Source: JALHUB01 sp050010555 (GTDB lineage: Bacteria; Chloroflexota; Dehalococcoidia; DSTF01; JALHUB01). Taken from it: a stretch of DNA of 63,790 nucleotides. A program made the position numbers and the translations under genes. The DNA is taken from NCBI GenBank assembly GCA_050010555.1, contig JBEKKV010000006.1, positions 1-63,790 on the forward strand, given 5' to 3'. The first letter of the stretch is position 1; each line of letters begins with the position of its first letter. Positions 15,237 through 23,858 of the stretch are shown piece after piece. Below the pieces are notes generated by a model, which was not told the DNA's origin, did no database searches, and saw only the letters and a list, made by a program, of their open reading frames with translations.

Positions 15237-15413
15237 ATGCGAGGCCTGGTTGTCGGAATAACGGTTCCCGTTGCCCTCGTGGTGGAACTTCTCTGCGTAG
15301 TTCTCGACCACTTCGCGGGGCCGGATACTACCGATCCCCAGGCGCTCGCTGAGCCGGTCTTCGCCGGTGCGCCGCTGGCGGCGTTCGGCGAAGACCCCGG
15401 TGGACTGACGTGA
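15237..15413 (+). CDS. small single-pass membrane protein (58 aa)
   Basis: ATG 15237 is preceded by an excellent ribosome site (GGAAGGAAGGAGCC). The 58 residues start MRGLVVGITVPVALVVELLC, one transmembrane helix of about 22 residues, then an acidic/proline-rich tail (GPDTTDPQALAEPVFAGAPL) ending TGA 15411-15413. It is short and easily missed. No family is recognised. It lies between the tRNA-repeat zone and the second AbiE-like pair. Confidence 0.55.
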   Translation: MRGLVVGITVPVALVVELLCVVLDHFAGPDTTDPQALAEPVFAGAPLAAFGEDPGGLT

Positions 15414-15663
15414 AGAGAGCGCCTTTTCATCTAGTCGCTCAGTTTGAATCCCGAGAGCCTCCACCCGGTGCACTCCATGCTTGGAGATGCCTGTGGAGCC
15501 GGCTCTTGCAGTGGGGGGACAACGATCTCTCTAAGTCTGAGTCAGCGAACGAAGGAGAAGCCACGACTAGAAGCCCTGTTGGAACGATCACTCCGAAGGG
15601 CGCAGAACGTTGACTGAGGGGATGCCGGGTCTTATGGTGTACGAAACGCTATCGTCGTGCCCA

Positions 15664-15692
15664 TTGACGGCCGTTCTACCTAATGATATAGT
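15664..15692 (+). promoter_or_regulatory. Leaderless promoter of the second AbiE-like pair
   Basis: TTGACG (15664-15669), a 17-base spacer and TATAGT (15687-15692) form a strong promoter. The start codon at 15701 is only 8 bases after the -10 and has no ribosome site, so the transcript should begin at or next to the AUG. The same TATAGTTT-n-ATG layout drives the other AbiE-like operon. Confidence 0.75.
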
Positions 15693-15700
15693 TTTGCCGT

Positions 15701-16789
15701 ATGGTGAACAAGCCCCTTATAGTGAACGCAGCGCCCAGCGCCCCCAAGACCGCGCAGATCAAACAGGAGGTGTTGGTCCGTCTCCGGCAACTGGCTCCTG
15801 GATTCAAGGTTATGCGCGGCAGGAAGGAAATGGGGCGCGGCTCTCCGCAACCGGACCTCGTGGTGGACATCCGCTATGAGGACAAACGAAAGACCCTCCT
15901 GATAGAGATTGTGTCCTCCGGCGAGCCTGCTTTCCTGCACAAGGCCATCAGCCAGTTACACCTGGCCGGCGCGCGGCAACCCAATGGCTATCCCGTTGTT
16001 GCGGCCCCTTATGTCAGTCCCCGGGGACGCGAGATCCTGCGGCAGAGCAGGGTGGGGTTCCTCGACCTCGCCGGGGACTGCCTCCTGGAATTCGACGGTG
16101 TCTACATCGAGCGTGCAGAGGCGGCCAAACGGCCCGCAGCGCGCAGGCAGCAGAGGTCACTCTTCGCGCCTGTCTCCTCGCGCATCCACCGCGTTCTCCT
16201 GCACAACGCCGAGCGCCGCTGGACGCTTCGAGACCTGGCCGAGGAAGCCGACGTCAGCCTCGGTCTGGCCCACCGAGTGGTTCAACGTTTGCTCGCCGAG
16301 ATGTTCCTCGAGAGAAGTGATCGATTGCTTGCCCTTCGCGATCCGTCCGGTCTGCTGGATACCTGGCGGGACGCTTACCAGTACTCCGTAAACCCGATCC
16401 ATACCTATCATGCTTCGGCCCGCACGCCCCAACAGCTCATGCAGCGCATCTCGGAGGCGGCCAGCCGAATGGAGGGCCGATACGCCTTCACTCTCCATGC
16501 CGGGGCGTCGCTGGTGGCACCGTTCGTTCGCTTCACCGATGTCTACGTATACACGGAGGAATCGGCCGAGACGTGGATGGGGGCGCTTGACTTGAGAGAA
16601 GTGGAGTTCGGCGGAAACCTCAGCCTGATGGAGCCGTACGACGCGGGGGTTTTCTATGCGGCGCACGGGGTGAACGGCGCGGTCGTGGTGGGCGACGTGC
16701 AGCTCTACCTGGATCTCTACCAGTATCCCGCGCGAGGCAGGGAGCAGGCCGAGTTCCTTCGTGAGCAGCGCCTGAAGTTCCAGCGGTAG
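15701..16789 (+). CDS. AbiEi-like antitoxin/regulator with nuclease-fold-like N-terminus and winged helix
   Basis: The 362-residue protein has an N-terminal domain (about 20-135) resembling the PD-(D/E)XK fold: QPDLVVDI then TLLIEIVSSGEPAFLHKAIS. Here E-I-V replaces ExK, so it is probably not catalytic. The PYVSPRGREILRQSRVGFLD LAG segment is typical of this AbiEi-like group. A winged helix follows (WTLRDLAEEADVSLGLAHRV, about 173-200) and a long C-terminal domain (about 220-362). It precedes a nucleotidyltransferase-like gene by 6 bases, the antitoxin/toxin order of type IV modules. It may repress its own promoter. Confidence 0.65.
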   Translation: MVNKPLIVNAAPSAPKTAQIKQEVLVRLRQLAPGFKVMRGRKEMGRGSPQPDLVVDIRYEDKRKTLLIEIVSSGEPAFLHKAISQLHLAGARQPNGYPVVAAPYVSPRGREILRQSRVGFLDLAGDCLLEFDGVYIERAEAAKRPAARRQQRSLFAPVSSRIHRVLLHNAERRWTLRDLAEEADVSLGLAHRVVQRLLAEMFLERSDRLLALRDPSGLLDTWRDAYQYSVNPIHTYHASARTPQQLMQRISEAASRMEGRYAFTLHAGASLVAPFVRFTDVYVYTEESAETWMGALDLREVEFGGNLSLMEPYDAGVFYAAHGVNGAVVVGDVQLYLDLYQYPARGREQAEFLREQRLKFQR

Positions 16790-16795
16790 GCGACG

Positions 16796-17683
16796 ATGCT
16801 CAGGACGGTAGACGACTTCGGCGGCGGCATAGGTGAGGCGTCTCTATCCATCCTGCTGGAGCTGTGGACAATCCTCGGAGCCTATCGCGAGGCGATGGTG
16901 CTTATCGGAGGCTGGGCACCCTATTTCATTCTCAAACAGTATCAGCAGCCCGACAACCCATTTCAGCACGTCGGCTCCATCGATATCGATGTCGCCCTCA
17001 ATCCGGCTGCCATCAGTAGGCGTGAGTACGCGACCATCGTGGAGCTCATTACGAGGCGAGGCTACAGGCCTCGTCGGAATCGTTTGGGGAAGCCCGTCGA
17101 GTTCGCCTTCGAGCGTGAGATCAAGATGCCCGGGGCCACGGGCAAGGCGATCGTCGAGGTCGACTTCTTGGCGCCGGAGTACGGCGGAACCGGCAGAAGT
17201 CGCCGCCATCAGGTTGTCCAGGACGATCTGCTTGCCCGGAAGGCACGCGGAGCGGACGTGGTTTTCGAGCACAACTTCCCGTTCCGGCTGGTCGGCGTCC
17301 TTCCTGACGGAGCTGACGCGGTTGTCGAAGTTCACGTGGCCGATGTTGTGGGCTGCCTTACTACCAAGGGCATAGCCATCGGACAACGATACGCCGAGAA
17401 GGACGCCTACGACATCTATGCTGTGGTGGCCAACTGTCGCGGTGGCCCTCGTGACGCCGCGGCTGAAGTGGCTCCCCACCTGGCCCAGGTCCTTGTGCGA
17501 GAGGCGATGGAGAGTATCGCTGAGAGGTTTAGGACGATCCGCTCTGCCGGCCCTCTGTGGGTGGCGGACTTTGTCAGCGCGAGTGCCCAGGAGCGGGAAC
17601 GTATAGCGGCCGACGCGTACGTCCAGGTCACGACGTTCTTGGACGGTATTGGCCTGGACTCAGGTGGGGCGATTGCCGGATGA
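16796..17683 (+). CDS. Nucleotidyltransferase-like protein, probable AbiEii-type toxin of the second pair
   Basis: The 295-residue protein has the nucleotidyltransferase pattern IGGWAPYFIL (about residues 37-46) followed by SIDIDVAL (about 68-75), the hG-G/W ... D-x-D arrangement of the pol-beta superfamily. Strands with VEVDFLAPEYG (third acidic residue) follow, and later EKDAYDIYAVV, matching the C-lobe K-D-x-x-D-I motif of AbiEii-type proteins. It sits 6 bases after the AbiEi-like gene. It would transfer nucleotides to RNA or protein when freed from its antitoxin. The family is divergent from the 4217 gene. Confidence 0.65.
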   Translation: MLRTVDDFGGGIGEASLSILLELWTILGAYREAMVLIGGWAPYFILKQYQQPDNPFQHVGSIDIDVALNPAAISRREYATIVELITRRGYRPRRNRLGKPVEFAFEREIKMPGATGKAIVEVDFLAPEYGGTGRSRRHQVVQDDLLARKARGADVVFEHNFPFRLVGVLPDGADAVVEVHVADVVGCLTTKGIAIGQRYAEKDAYDIYAVVANCRGGPRDAAAEVAPHLAQVLVREAMESIAERFRTIRSAGPLWVADFVSASAQERERIAADAYVQVTTFLDGIGLDSGGAIAG

Positions 17684-17724
17684 TCATCGGCTGAGAACGA
17701 GCAAGCGGAGTAGGGGAGGCGCCC

Positions 17725-19242
17725 ATGTTCGCGGCTATCTATTGCAGGGTGTCAACGGCCGGCCAGGCGGAGAATGGCACGAGCCTGGACTCCCAGAGGG
17801 ATGCTTGCCTAAGACTGGCGGCTGAGCGCGGCTACGCAGTCCCACAGGAGAACGTCCTGCTGGAAGACTGGAGCGGAGCCGACTTAGAGCGGCCCAGGCT
17901 CGATAGGGCCCGTGAGCTCATTAGGTCTCGCGCTGTCCAGGCTTTCGTCTGCTACGCCGTGGACCGCCTGGCGCGCGACCCCATCCACGTCGGCATCGTC
18001 GCTGAGGAGTGCGCCAAGCATGAGGTTGAGCTGTTCTTCGTGCTGGAGCCTCTGGACAACTCGCCCGAGGGGGCGCTCATCCGCTACGTCAAGGGCTACG
18101 CCGCCCAGATCGAGCGGGAGCGCATCAAAGAGAGGACGCTGCGGGGAAAACGAAGTCGCGCCCGCATGGGGTTCTTGGTCCAGGCCACCGGCAGGGGCAT
18201 CTACGGATACCGCTACGTGCGTGAGACGAAGAAGCGGGTTATCTACGAGCCAGAGGCGCAGGTAGTCCGACGCATCTTCGAGGCCTGCCTCCGCGGCGAA
18301 TCGTGCTACTCCATTGCCGTTCGCCTGAACGACGACGGTATCCCCGCTTTCGCTGGTGGCCTCTGGCACCCGCTGACGGTGAAGCGGATGCTCACAAATT
18401 CCTCATACAAGGGAACCACGATCTTCGGTAAGACCCGACGAGTTTCGCTGGGAGGGAAGCGCCGCCGGTTGGAGGAGCGAAGCCCTGAGGACTGGATCGA
18501 AATCCCTGGCGCCACGCCGGCTATCGTCACGGAAGACGCGTTTGAGGCTGCGCAGACAATGCTGAGCCGACCGAGGCGGAATCCTAACCTGGCATCGCGC
18601 AAGTACCTCCTCACCGGCCACCTGGAGTGCGCCTGCGGTGCGCCCGCCGTGGGCACCTGCCTGAACCACACGTACCGCTACTACCGGTGTCGCTCGACCT
18701 GGCCCAGCGCCACCAGGCCCAGGACCTGCGACGCCCCCTATGTCAACGCCGACAGGCTGGAGGAGGCTGTCTGGAAGACAGTCCGGGAGATTCTCCAAGA
18801 ACCAGAGAACATCGTCACGGAGATCAAGCGCCAGCAGGACGGGTCGTCGTTTGTCGAGGAGGAACTGGCCAGGATACGGGCGTCCATCCGCCGACTGGCC
18901 GACCAGGAGCGCCGGCTCATCCGGCTCTTTGGCCTCGGGCAAGTGACGGAGGAGTATGTTGTGCGCGAAGCCGGGCAGGTCAAGAAGGCCCGCCAAGCGC
19001 TGGAGAGCGAGATGACTGAACTGCAGCACCAGCGCCAGCAGATCGCGAGCTTGGACGGGCTGAGCGAGCAGGTGCGTGCTTTCTGCGCCCAGGTTGCCGA
19101 GCGGCTGGACGAGTTCGGCTTCGACGACAAGCGACTGGCGCTTCAGGCCCTTCAGATCAGGGTCGTGGTCGACCGGGACGGCGCCAGGCTAGCAGGAGCA
19201 ATCCCTCAGAATTTAGCTACCATTGAACAAACATCGGCATGA
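17725..19242 (+). CDS. Large serine recombinase (integrase)
   Basis: The 505-residue recombinase begins with a resolvase domain holding the catalytic serine in YCRVSTAGQ (S10), then AVDRLARDP. The recombinase domain follows (GYRYVRETKKR ... IFEACLRGESCYSIAVRLND DGIPA). A zinc ribbon comes next (CACGAP ... YRYYRCRS ... CDAPYVNADRLEEAVW), then a coiled coil (about 375-455). This layout is that of phage/ICE integrases that cut attP and attB. A GGGGAGG site precedes the ATG. Its last 26 bases overlap the 3' end of convergent dnaN, so its attachment site may lie there and it may have inserted the DNA to its left. Confidence 0.93.
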   Translation: MFAAIYCRVSTAGQAENGTSLDSQRDACLRLAAERGYAVPQENVLLEDWSGADLERPRLDRARELIRSRAVQAFVCYAVDRLARDPIHVGIVAEECAKHEVELFFVLEPLDNSPEGALIRYVKGYAAQIERERIKERTLRGKRSRARMGFLVQATGRGIYGYRYVRETKKRVIYEPEAQVVRRIFEACLRGESCYSIAVRLNDDGIPAFAGGLWHPLTVKRMLTNSSYKGTTIFGKTRRVSLGGKRRRLEERSPEDWIEIPGATPAIVTEDAFEAAQTMLSRPRRNPNLASRKYLLTGHLECACGAPAVGTCLNHTYRYYRCRSTWPSATRPRTCDAPYVNADRLEEAVWKTVREILQEPENIVTEIKRQQDGSSFVEEELARIRASIRRLADQERRLIRLFGLGQVTEEYVVREAGQVKKARQALESEMTELQHQRQQIASLDGLSEQVRAFCAQVAERLDEFGFDDKRLALQALQIRVVVDRDGARLAGAIPQNLATIEQTSA

Positions 19243-20350
19243 CCACGTGGACGTAGTTCTCCGTGCCCACCGGCCGCAGGACGCCCGGACTCGAGGGGTT
19301 CGTCGTCTCCAGCGCCACCTGGCCCTCCTCCAGCACCGCGAGCACGTCCTGGAGATACTTGCCGTTGAAGGCGACCTTCGCTTCCTCGCCCTCGACCACC
19401 GCGTCGATCTCCCCCAGGTTGTCGCCGATCTCTTCGGCGCGCGCGGAGATCGCCATTTTGCCGGGCGTCAGCTCCTCGCCGGGCGTCATCACCAGCCGCA
19501 CGATGCCGCTGCCGTCGCGCGCGAAGATGGAGGCGATGCGCGTCTCGCGCAGGAAATCGGCCACGCCGACGGTCGCCCGCGTGGTGTGGCTGGCAGGTAT
19601 GAGCTGGCTGTAGTTGGGGAAGGTCCCCTGGATGAGCTGCGCCACCATCTCGACGTTCTTGAGGCGGAAGAGCGCCTGCGTTCGGTTCGCGTTCAGCGTC
19701 ATCTTCACCGGCTCCTCCTCATCGGCGAGCAGACGGTTCACCTCGGCGAGGGCGCGCGCCGGTACGATGACCTCCGTCCGCTCCGCGACGGGCTCGGCCA
19801 GCGGCAGGCGGTGCACCGAGAGGCGGAAGCCGTCGGCGGCGGCAAGCGTCAGCTCCGAGGCCTCCATCAGCGTGTGGATGCCGGTCAACACGGGGCGCGA
19901 ATCATCAGTCGCCGCAGCGAAGACGACCTGCGTTATCGCCGTGCGCAGCGCTTTGGCGTCGAGCGCAAGCCCTTCGCCGCCCTCGACGCGCGGGATCGGC
20001 GGGAAGTCGTCCGCGTCCATGCCGCCGATGGTCGCCTCGTTTCGCGCGCAGACGAGACGCAACTGGCGGGATCGCGCCGGCAGCGTCATGTCAATGCGTT
20101 CCGGCGGCAGCGAGTTCACGAAGTCGGTAAGCAGCCGCGCCGGGATCGTTATGGCGCCCTCTTCTTCGATCTGCGCGCCGATCCAGCAGGTGAGCGCGAT
20201 CTCCAGATTCGTCGCCGAGAGCTTGAGGCGGCCGCCGTCGCTGGCGATGAGGACGTGGCCGGTGATGGGCAGCGTGCTGCGTGTCGCCACGGCCCGCCCG
20301 ACAATGCCGAGGCCGCGCGCAAGGTTCTCCTGGAGGCAGGATAGCTTCAT
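19217..20350 (-). CDS. dnaN: DNA polymerase III beta subunit (sliding clamp)
   Basis: The 377-residue protein forms the ring that tethers DNA polymerase to DNA. The start at ATG 20350 (MKLSCLQENLARGLGIVGRA) is supported by AGGTGATC upstream. A GTG at 20359 would lie inside that ribosome site. Three clamp domains are visible, with KLSATNLEIALTCWIG in domain 1, a DSRPVLTGI segment in domain 2 and the C-terminal ENYVHVVMPMFVQW. Length is normal for DnaN (about 370). The serine integrase overlaps its last 8 codons on the other strand without breaking the frame. It is the only clear essential host gene in this part of the window. Confidence 0.97.
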   Translation of the reverse strand: MKLSCLQENLARGLGIVGRAVATRSTLPITGHVLIASDGGRLKLSATNLEIALTCWIGAQIEEEGAITIPARLLTDFVNSLPPERIDMTLPARSRQLRLVCARNEATIGGMDADDFPPIPRVEGGEGLALDAKALRTAITQVVFAAATDDSRPVLTGIHTLMEASELTLAAADGFRLSVHRLPLAEPVAERTEVIVPARALAEVNRLLADEEEPVKMTLNANRTQALFRLKNVEMVAQLIQGTFPNYSQLIPASHTTRATVGVADFLRETRIASIFARDGSGIVRLVMTPGEELTPGKMAISARAEEIGDNLGEIDAVVEGEEAKVAFNGKYLQDVLAVLEEGQVALETTNPSSPGVLRPVGTENYVHVVMPMFVQW

Positions 20351-20511
20351 AGTGATCACCTACTTAATCATTTAGATTTATCGATTGTCGGCAGTATAGC
20401 GCAGCGAGGATAGCTCGGCAAGGGGAGACGACGGCTTAGATTCGAGGGCGGATCATAAGACAAGGAGCGATGGAGTTGAGGGAACGTCGTTATGTACGCT
20501 CGTTGCCCGCC

Positions 20512-20676
20512 TCAATCCTCCCACACCGCCGGCACCGCGCCCACGCCTCCCCGCACCACCAGCCCGCGCAGCGACTCGTTCTTGGGGATGTCCTGCTTTC
20601 GGAGCGACGGGATTGCGCCGCCGGAAGGAGGGCGCGCCCGCGACGGCTTAGGCGAACGCTTCGAATCACGCGCCAC
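20512..20676 (-). CDS. small basic protein at the 3' end of the phage operon (54 aa)
   Basis: GTG 20676 overlaps the stop of the upstream membrane-protein gene (GTGGCGCGTGA). The product is basic at first (ARDSKRSPKPSRARPPSGG), then a compact conserved-looking tail (IPSLRKQDIPKNESLRGLVV, GAVPAVWED) ending TGA. The stop-start overlap and its place at the end of the minus-strand phage gene series support it. Function unknown. Confidence 0.5.
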   Translation of the reverse strand: MARDSKRSPKPSRARPPSGGAIPSLRKQDIPKNESLRGLVVRGGVGAVPAVWED

Positions 20677-20986
20677 TGGTCGTCCCCTTGTCGTCGCTTG
20701 GGCGCAGATAGCTCTGATAGAAATCGTGCACATAGCTTGCGCCGCGGCCCATCACCACGCCGCTCAGGACCACTCCGAGCGCCGCCGGCCGAGGCGTCAG
20801 CCCTAGCAGCTCGCGCGTCATGTCGACGTTGTACGTCCAGGCCAGCAGCACGCCGACCGCCACCGCGATATAGCGGATGACGTCCGCCGGTAGACGCGCG
20901 GCCGAAAGCGGCGCCGCGAAAAGGTACTCCGTCAGGCTCTCCGAAAGAAACGCCAGTGCTGTGATTGCCAGAATCGGTTCGATCAT
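20666..20986 (-). CDS. small membrane protein, possible holin-like
   Basis: The 106-residue protein has about three hydrophobic segments: the N-terminus (MIEPILAITALAFLSESLTE), YIAVAVGVLLAWTYNV, and ALGVVLSGVVMGRGASYVHD. The charged tail ends YLRPSDDKGTTSGA. It is transcribed with the phage structural genes and lies near the distal end of that operon, where holins occur, but no lysin is adjacent. The start at 20986 follows GGAGAGAGAGG. Confidence 0.5.
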   Translation of the reverse strand: MIEPILAITALAFLSESLTEYLFAAPLSAARLPADVIRYIAVAVGVLLAWTYNVDMTRELLGLTPRPAALGVVLSGVVMGRGASYVHDFYQSYLRPSDDKGTTSGA

Positions 20987-20999
20987 TCCTCTCTCTCCC

Positions 21000-21212
21000 C
21001 TAGCTGTAGACCGCCACGACCACGGCGTCCTTAGGATTGCCGTCGTCGAAGAAGATCACCGCGCAGCTCCGGCCCGCCTGCATCTCCGTCGACGCGATGT
21101 TCCGCGCCACCGGCACGCCCGCCAGCCACACCGAAAGGCTCTCCGCCAGGCGGATCGTCGCCGTATAGCTCCCGGCGTCGAACGACTTGACCTCTGCCTT
21201 GCGCACCACCAT
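21000..21212 (-). CDS. small phage-region protein of unknown function (70 aa)
   Basis: Start ATG 21212 (MVVRKAEVKSFDAGSYTATI) overlaps nothing and sits 13 bases after the stop of the large structural gene. Upstream in-frame sequence lies inside that gene and was excluded. The beta-rich sequence (ESLSVWLAGVPVARNI, GRSCAVIFFDDGNPKDAVVV) resembles small baseplate or tail-associated OB-fold proteins, but this is only an impression. Confidence 0.5.
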   Translation of the reverse strand: MVVRKAEVKSFDAGSYTATIRLAESLSVWLAGVPVARNIASTEMQAGRSCAVIFFDDGNPKDAVVVAVYS

Positions 21213-21225
21213 CGAAAAAGGCCTC

Positions 21226-23211
21226 CTATACCGCGCCCAGGCGCAGCCGCATCTCATACATTGGCTCGACTGCGTTGCGACTGAAATGAAGGCTGAGCCC
21301 CGTCACCCGACGCGGCGCCGCGGCGAGCCCAGCGCGACCGTCTGTTACCGTCACCACGTCGTAGAGCTCCTGTCCGCAGTTGGGTGGCGTCACGATCTCT
21401 TCCGCCCGCGACGCCATCGCCGCCTGCCGCAGCAGAGCGTCCGCGCGGCTCTGAGCGTCCGCCGCCGCCGTCAGGTTTAGGTCCTGTACCTGCAGCAGCC
21501 GGTCGTAAATCGCATCGACGCTCGGCCAGTCGAACGCGTCGATCACCACGCCGCGGCCGAAGACCTGCACCCGGTTCACCTCGCGGTCCGGCACGCCGTA
21601 GCGGCCGCTCAGGATCGCGTGATCCGTTCCGTAGGCGTAAGTCGCGGCGTCGCCGGCCAGGGGGTTGAGGATCACCGCCGTCTCGCCGGTCATGCACACG
21701 ACGTCCGGCACCATGCGAAGCAGGCGGCGCACGCTGGTCAGCCCGTCTTCGCTGGGATGGATGGCGAACGACGGCTTCAGGGTTGTCAGCGTCTGGCTTG
21801 AGCTCAGGCAGCCCGTCTCCAATCCCGCACGGGCGAAGACAAAGCTTAGCAACTGGAAGACGTTAGCGTCGCCGGCGTTCCAGGCGTACTGACGGCGGGC
21901 GCGCCAGTGACGCAGGAGCCACCAGCCGTCCCGGGCCAGCAGCGTGAAGGTCGAGGCGCCGTCACGACAATCGTATTCCCAACCCTCCAGCCAATAGCGC
22001 GGCCCAATAGATACGCGAATCCCCTGGCTCGTCATGAAGCCGGGGTTCACGTCGACCTGTGCCGACAGCCCGATAAGGGACTTCCCGCCCGACGTCAGGT
22101 CGGAGTAGCGGCCGTCGTCGTTTCGCAGCACAATGCGGACGCGCGCGTCGAACGGAGCTAACTCTTCTCGCACCTCCAGCACGTCTTCGCTAACGTCGAG
22201 CATCGTTCCGCCAAGCGGCGCCCGCCAGACGCCCGCCGGCGACGATAGCCAGACGTAGCCGCCGCCGTACGTTATCGCCATGCCGTACTCCGCGGCCGTG
22301 TCGAAGGGGACCGGTTCGCGCCAGACATTCGAATTGAAATCGCCGAACAGGGAGACATGGCTCCACATCGGCCGGGCATAGGCCTGGGTGCCCGTGTACT
22401 TCTCGACGAAGAACAGCCGCAGCAGGTCGGCACGATGCAGCGACGGAGCGCGGAACGTCATGTTCGAGCCGGCATCGGCCCGCGCAATCTCCGTCAGCGG
22501 CGACCACGTGTCTGACGGCTGACCGAAGCCATCGCCGTAGACCGCCGTCCAGACCTTGGCAGCGCCGCTCGCGTCCGTCCCTGTCACCACAATGTCGAAG
22601 TCGAAATCGTAATAGCAGGCCAGGCCCGTCACGCCGGCGATACTGTTGCTCCAAGCCGTCACCGTGCCCCACGAGCCGCCGCTACGCTTTACGCGGAAGA
22701 CGGCGCCGCCGACGGAGTAGATGACGACGGCCGTGCCGTCGCTCTTCAGGTCCGCGGCCAGAGCGCTCACTGCGCCCGACGCCGTCGCCACCGTTGTCGC
22801 GCTGCCAAACGACTGCCCGTAGTCGCTGCTGGCCCTTGCCTTCACCGTCACGCCGTCCGCGTCGACGTAGAAGAGCAACACGTTCGCGCCGCTGCTTGCC
22901 AGCGCAATCGCCGCGTTGGCCGACACGGCCGCTAGCGCCGACCACGCCGCGAAGTTCGAGCCCGGCCCGGGCGAGGCGACGCGCTGGATCAGCACCTGCG
23001 CCGTCGAAGGGTCCACCCGCGCCCGGATCAGGCTGCCGTCGCCGGGCATGGTGACCGCATGGAAGTAGTCGGCCTCCGCGCCGCTGTACAGCCGCTCCCA
23101 GTTCAGCCGCGCCACGCCGCCGACCTGCCCGCGCACCTGCACCTGCACGTAGGGAACGGCGCTGGGGCTCTTCTGAGCAGCCAGCAGGACGCTATCGAGG
23201 GTTCGCATCAT
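21226..23211 (-). CDS. Large phage structural protein (tail/fibre-like)
   Basis: The 661-residue protein starts at ATG 23211 (MMRTLDSVLLAAQKSPSAVP), 8 bases after the preceding gene. The in-frame sequence further upstream lies within that gene. The N-terminal 350 residues look like a beta-propeller or lectin-like repeat region (SDYGQSFGSATTVATAS, repeated short W/F motifs). The C-terminal 300 (VRIVLRNDDGRYSDL, DGWWLLRHWRARRQYAWNAG, RFSRNAVEPMYEMRL-like end) resemble phage baseplate-hub/tail proteins with an N-DDGRYS motif. It probably contacts the host surface or caps the particle. Family assignment is tentative. Confidence 0.6.
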   Translation of the reverse strand: MMRTLDSVLLAAQKSPSAVPYVQVQVRGQVGGVARLNWERLYSGAEADYFHAVTMPGDGSLIRARVDPSTAQVLIQRVASPGPGSNFAAWSALAAVSANAAIALASSGANVLLFYVDADGVTVKARASSDYGQSFGSATTVATASGAVSALAADLKSDGTAVVIYSVGGAVFRVKRSGGSWGTVTAWSNSIAGVTGLACYYDFDFDIVVTGTDASGAAKVWTAVYGDGFGQPSDTWSPLTEIARADAGSNMTFRAPSLHRADLLRLFFVEKYTGTQAYARPMWSHVSLFGDFNSNVWREPVPFDTAAEYGMAITYGGGYVWLSSPAGVWRAPLGGTMLDVSEDVLEVREELAPFDARVRIVLRNDDGRYSDLTSGGKSLIGLSAQVDVNPGFMTSQGIRVSIGPRYWLEGWEYDCRDGASTFTLLARDGWWLLRHWRARRQYAWNAGDANVFQLLSFVFARAGLETGCLSSSQTLTTLKPSFAIHPSEDGLTSVRRLLRMVPDVVCMTGETAVILNPLAGDAATYAYGTDHAILSGRYGVPDREVNRVQVFGRGVVIDAFDWPSVDAIYDRLLQVQDLNLTAAADAQSRADALLRQAAMASRAEEIVTPPNCGQELYDVVTVTDGRAGLAAAPRRVTGLSLHFSRNAVEPMYEMRLRLGAV

Positions 23212-23219
23212 TGGTTGGA

Positions 23220-23858
23220 CTAGTACTGAAGGTTGTCGGCCTGATTCACGGCGGGCTCCGCGGGCGTCGTATAGAGCCGCCGGACGCGCACGCCGTTGCG
23301 ATGCCCCTGGCGGGCAAGCGCTGCAGTGAATGAAGCCAGGCGCTGCTCGCCCCAGACCAGATAGTCGCGCCAGGTGTCCTTGCCGCCGGCGTTCACGCGG
23401 TTTGTCGCGAAGCTGGCCCACTCCAGCGCGGCGTAGCCCTCCGCGCCCGTCGCCACCACGTCTTCTAGCGACGCAGGCAACGTCGAGCCGTTCTCGTCCA
23501 GTGTGTGAAGCTTGCCATAGTACACATTGACGCTCATCGCTGACGCGGGTGCCGAGTCGACGAGCAGCGTCAGCGTGTCGCCCCAGATGTTGAAAGGAAC
23601 GTAAGCCGGCGGATACAGGTCCGTCGGGTACTCGACCGCCTCCACGGTCAGCAGGCCTGCCAGCGAGTCCAGCGATAGATCGCGACTCCCTGCCGTTGTC
23701 GTAAGCGCCGCCTTGGCGTCCAGCGGCGACGCCAGGCTCGCGTCGCGGACCGCGCGGTCAATGTGCCGGTTCAGCTCGTCGTCCGACCAGCGATAGCTGC
23801 CGGAGTCCTCGTCGTGCAGGTCGGACCGCAAGATGCTTCTCATCGCCGAAAGGTTCAT
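23220..23858 (-). CDS. Phage head-tail connector/adaptor-like protein
   Basis: The 212-residue protein opens with MRSILRSDLHDEDSGSYRWS then DDELNRHIDRAVRD. That is the helical start typical of gp6-like connector/adaptor proteins (LRxxLxDxxxxxWsDxELxxxI). The remaining sequence alternates helices and beta strands. It overlaps the preceding 130-residue gene by 4 bases and lies downstream of the capsid genes, where connectors are found. Confidence 0.55.
   Translation of the reverse strand: MNLSAMRSILRSDLHDEDSGSYRWSDDELNRHIDRAVRDASLASPLDAKAALTTTAGSRDLSLDSLAGLLTVEAVEYPTDLYPPAYVPFNIWGDTLTLLVDSAPASAMSVNVYYGKLHTLDENGSTLPASLEDVVATGAEGYAALEWASFATNRVNAGGKDTWRDYLVWGEQRLASFTAALARQGHRNGVRVRRLYTTPAEPAVNQADNLQY

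Noticed and set aside
19223..20344. 373-codon plus-strand open frame across dnaN
   Set aside because: It is antisense to a clearly conserved DnaN, His/Arg/Leu-rich with no ribosome site: a shadow of high-GC coding DNA.
20400..20511. Replication origin near dnaN
   Set aside because: No dnaA gene, no cluster of DnaA boxes (TTATCCACA-like) and no AT-rich unwinding element was seen.
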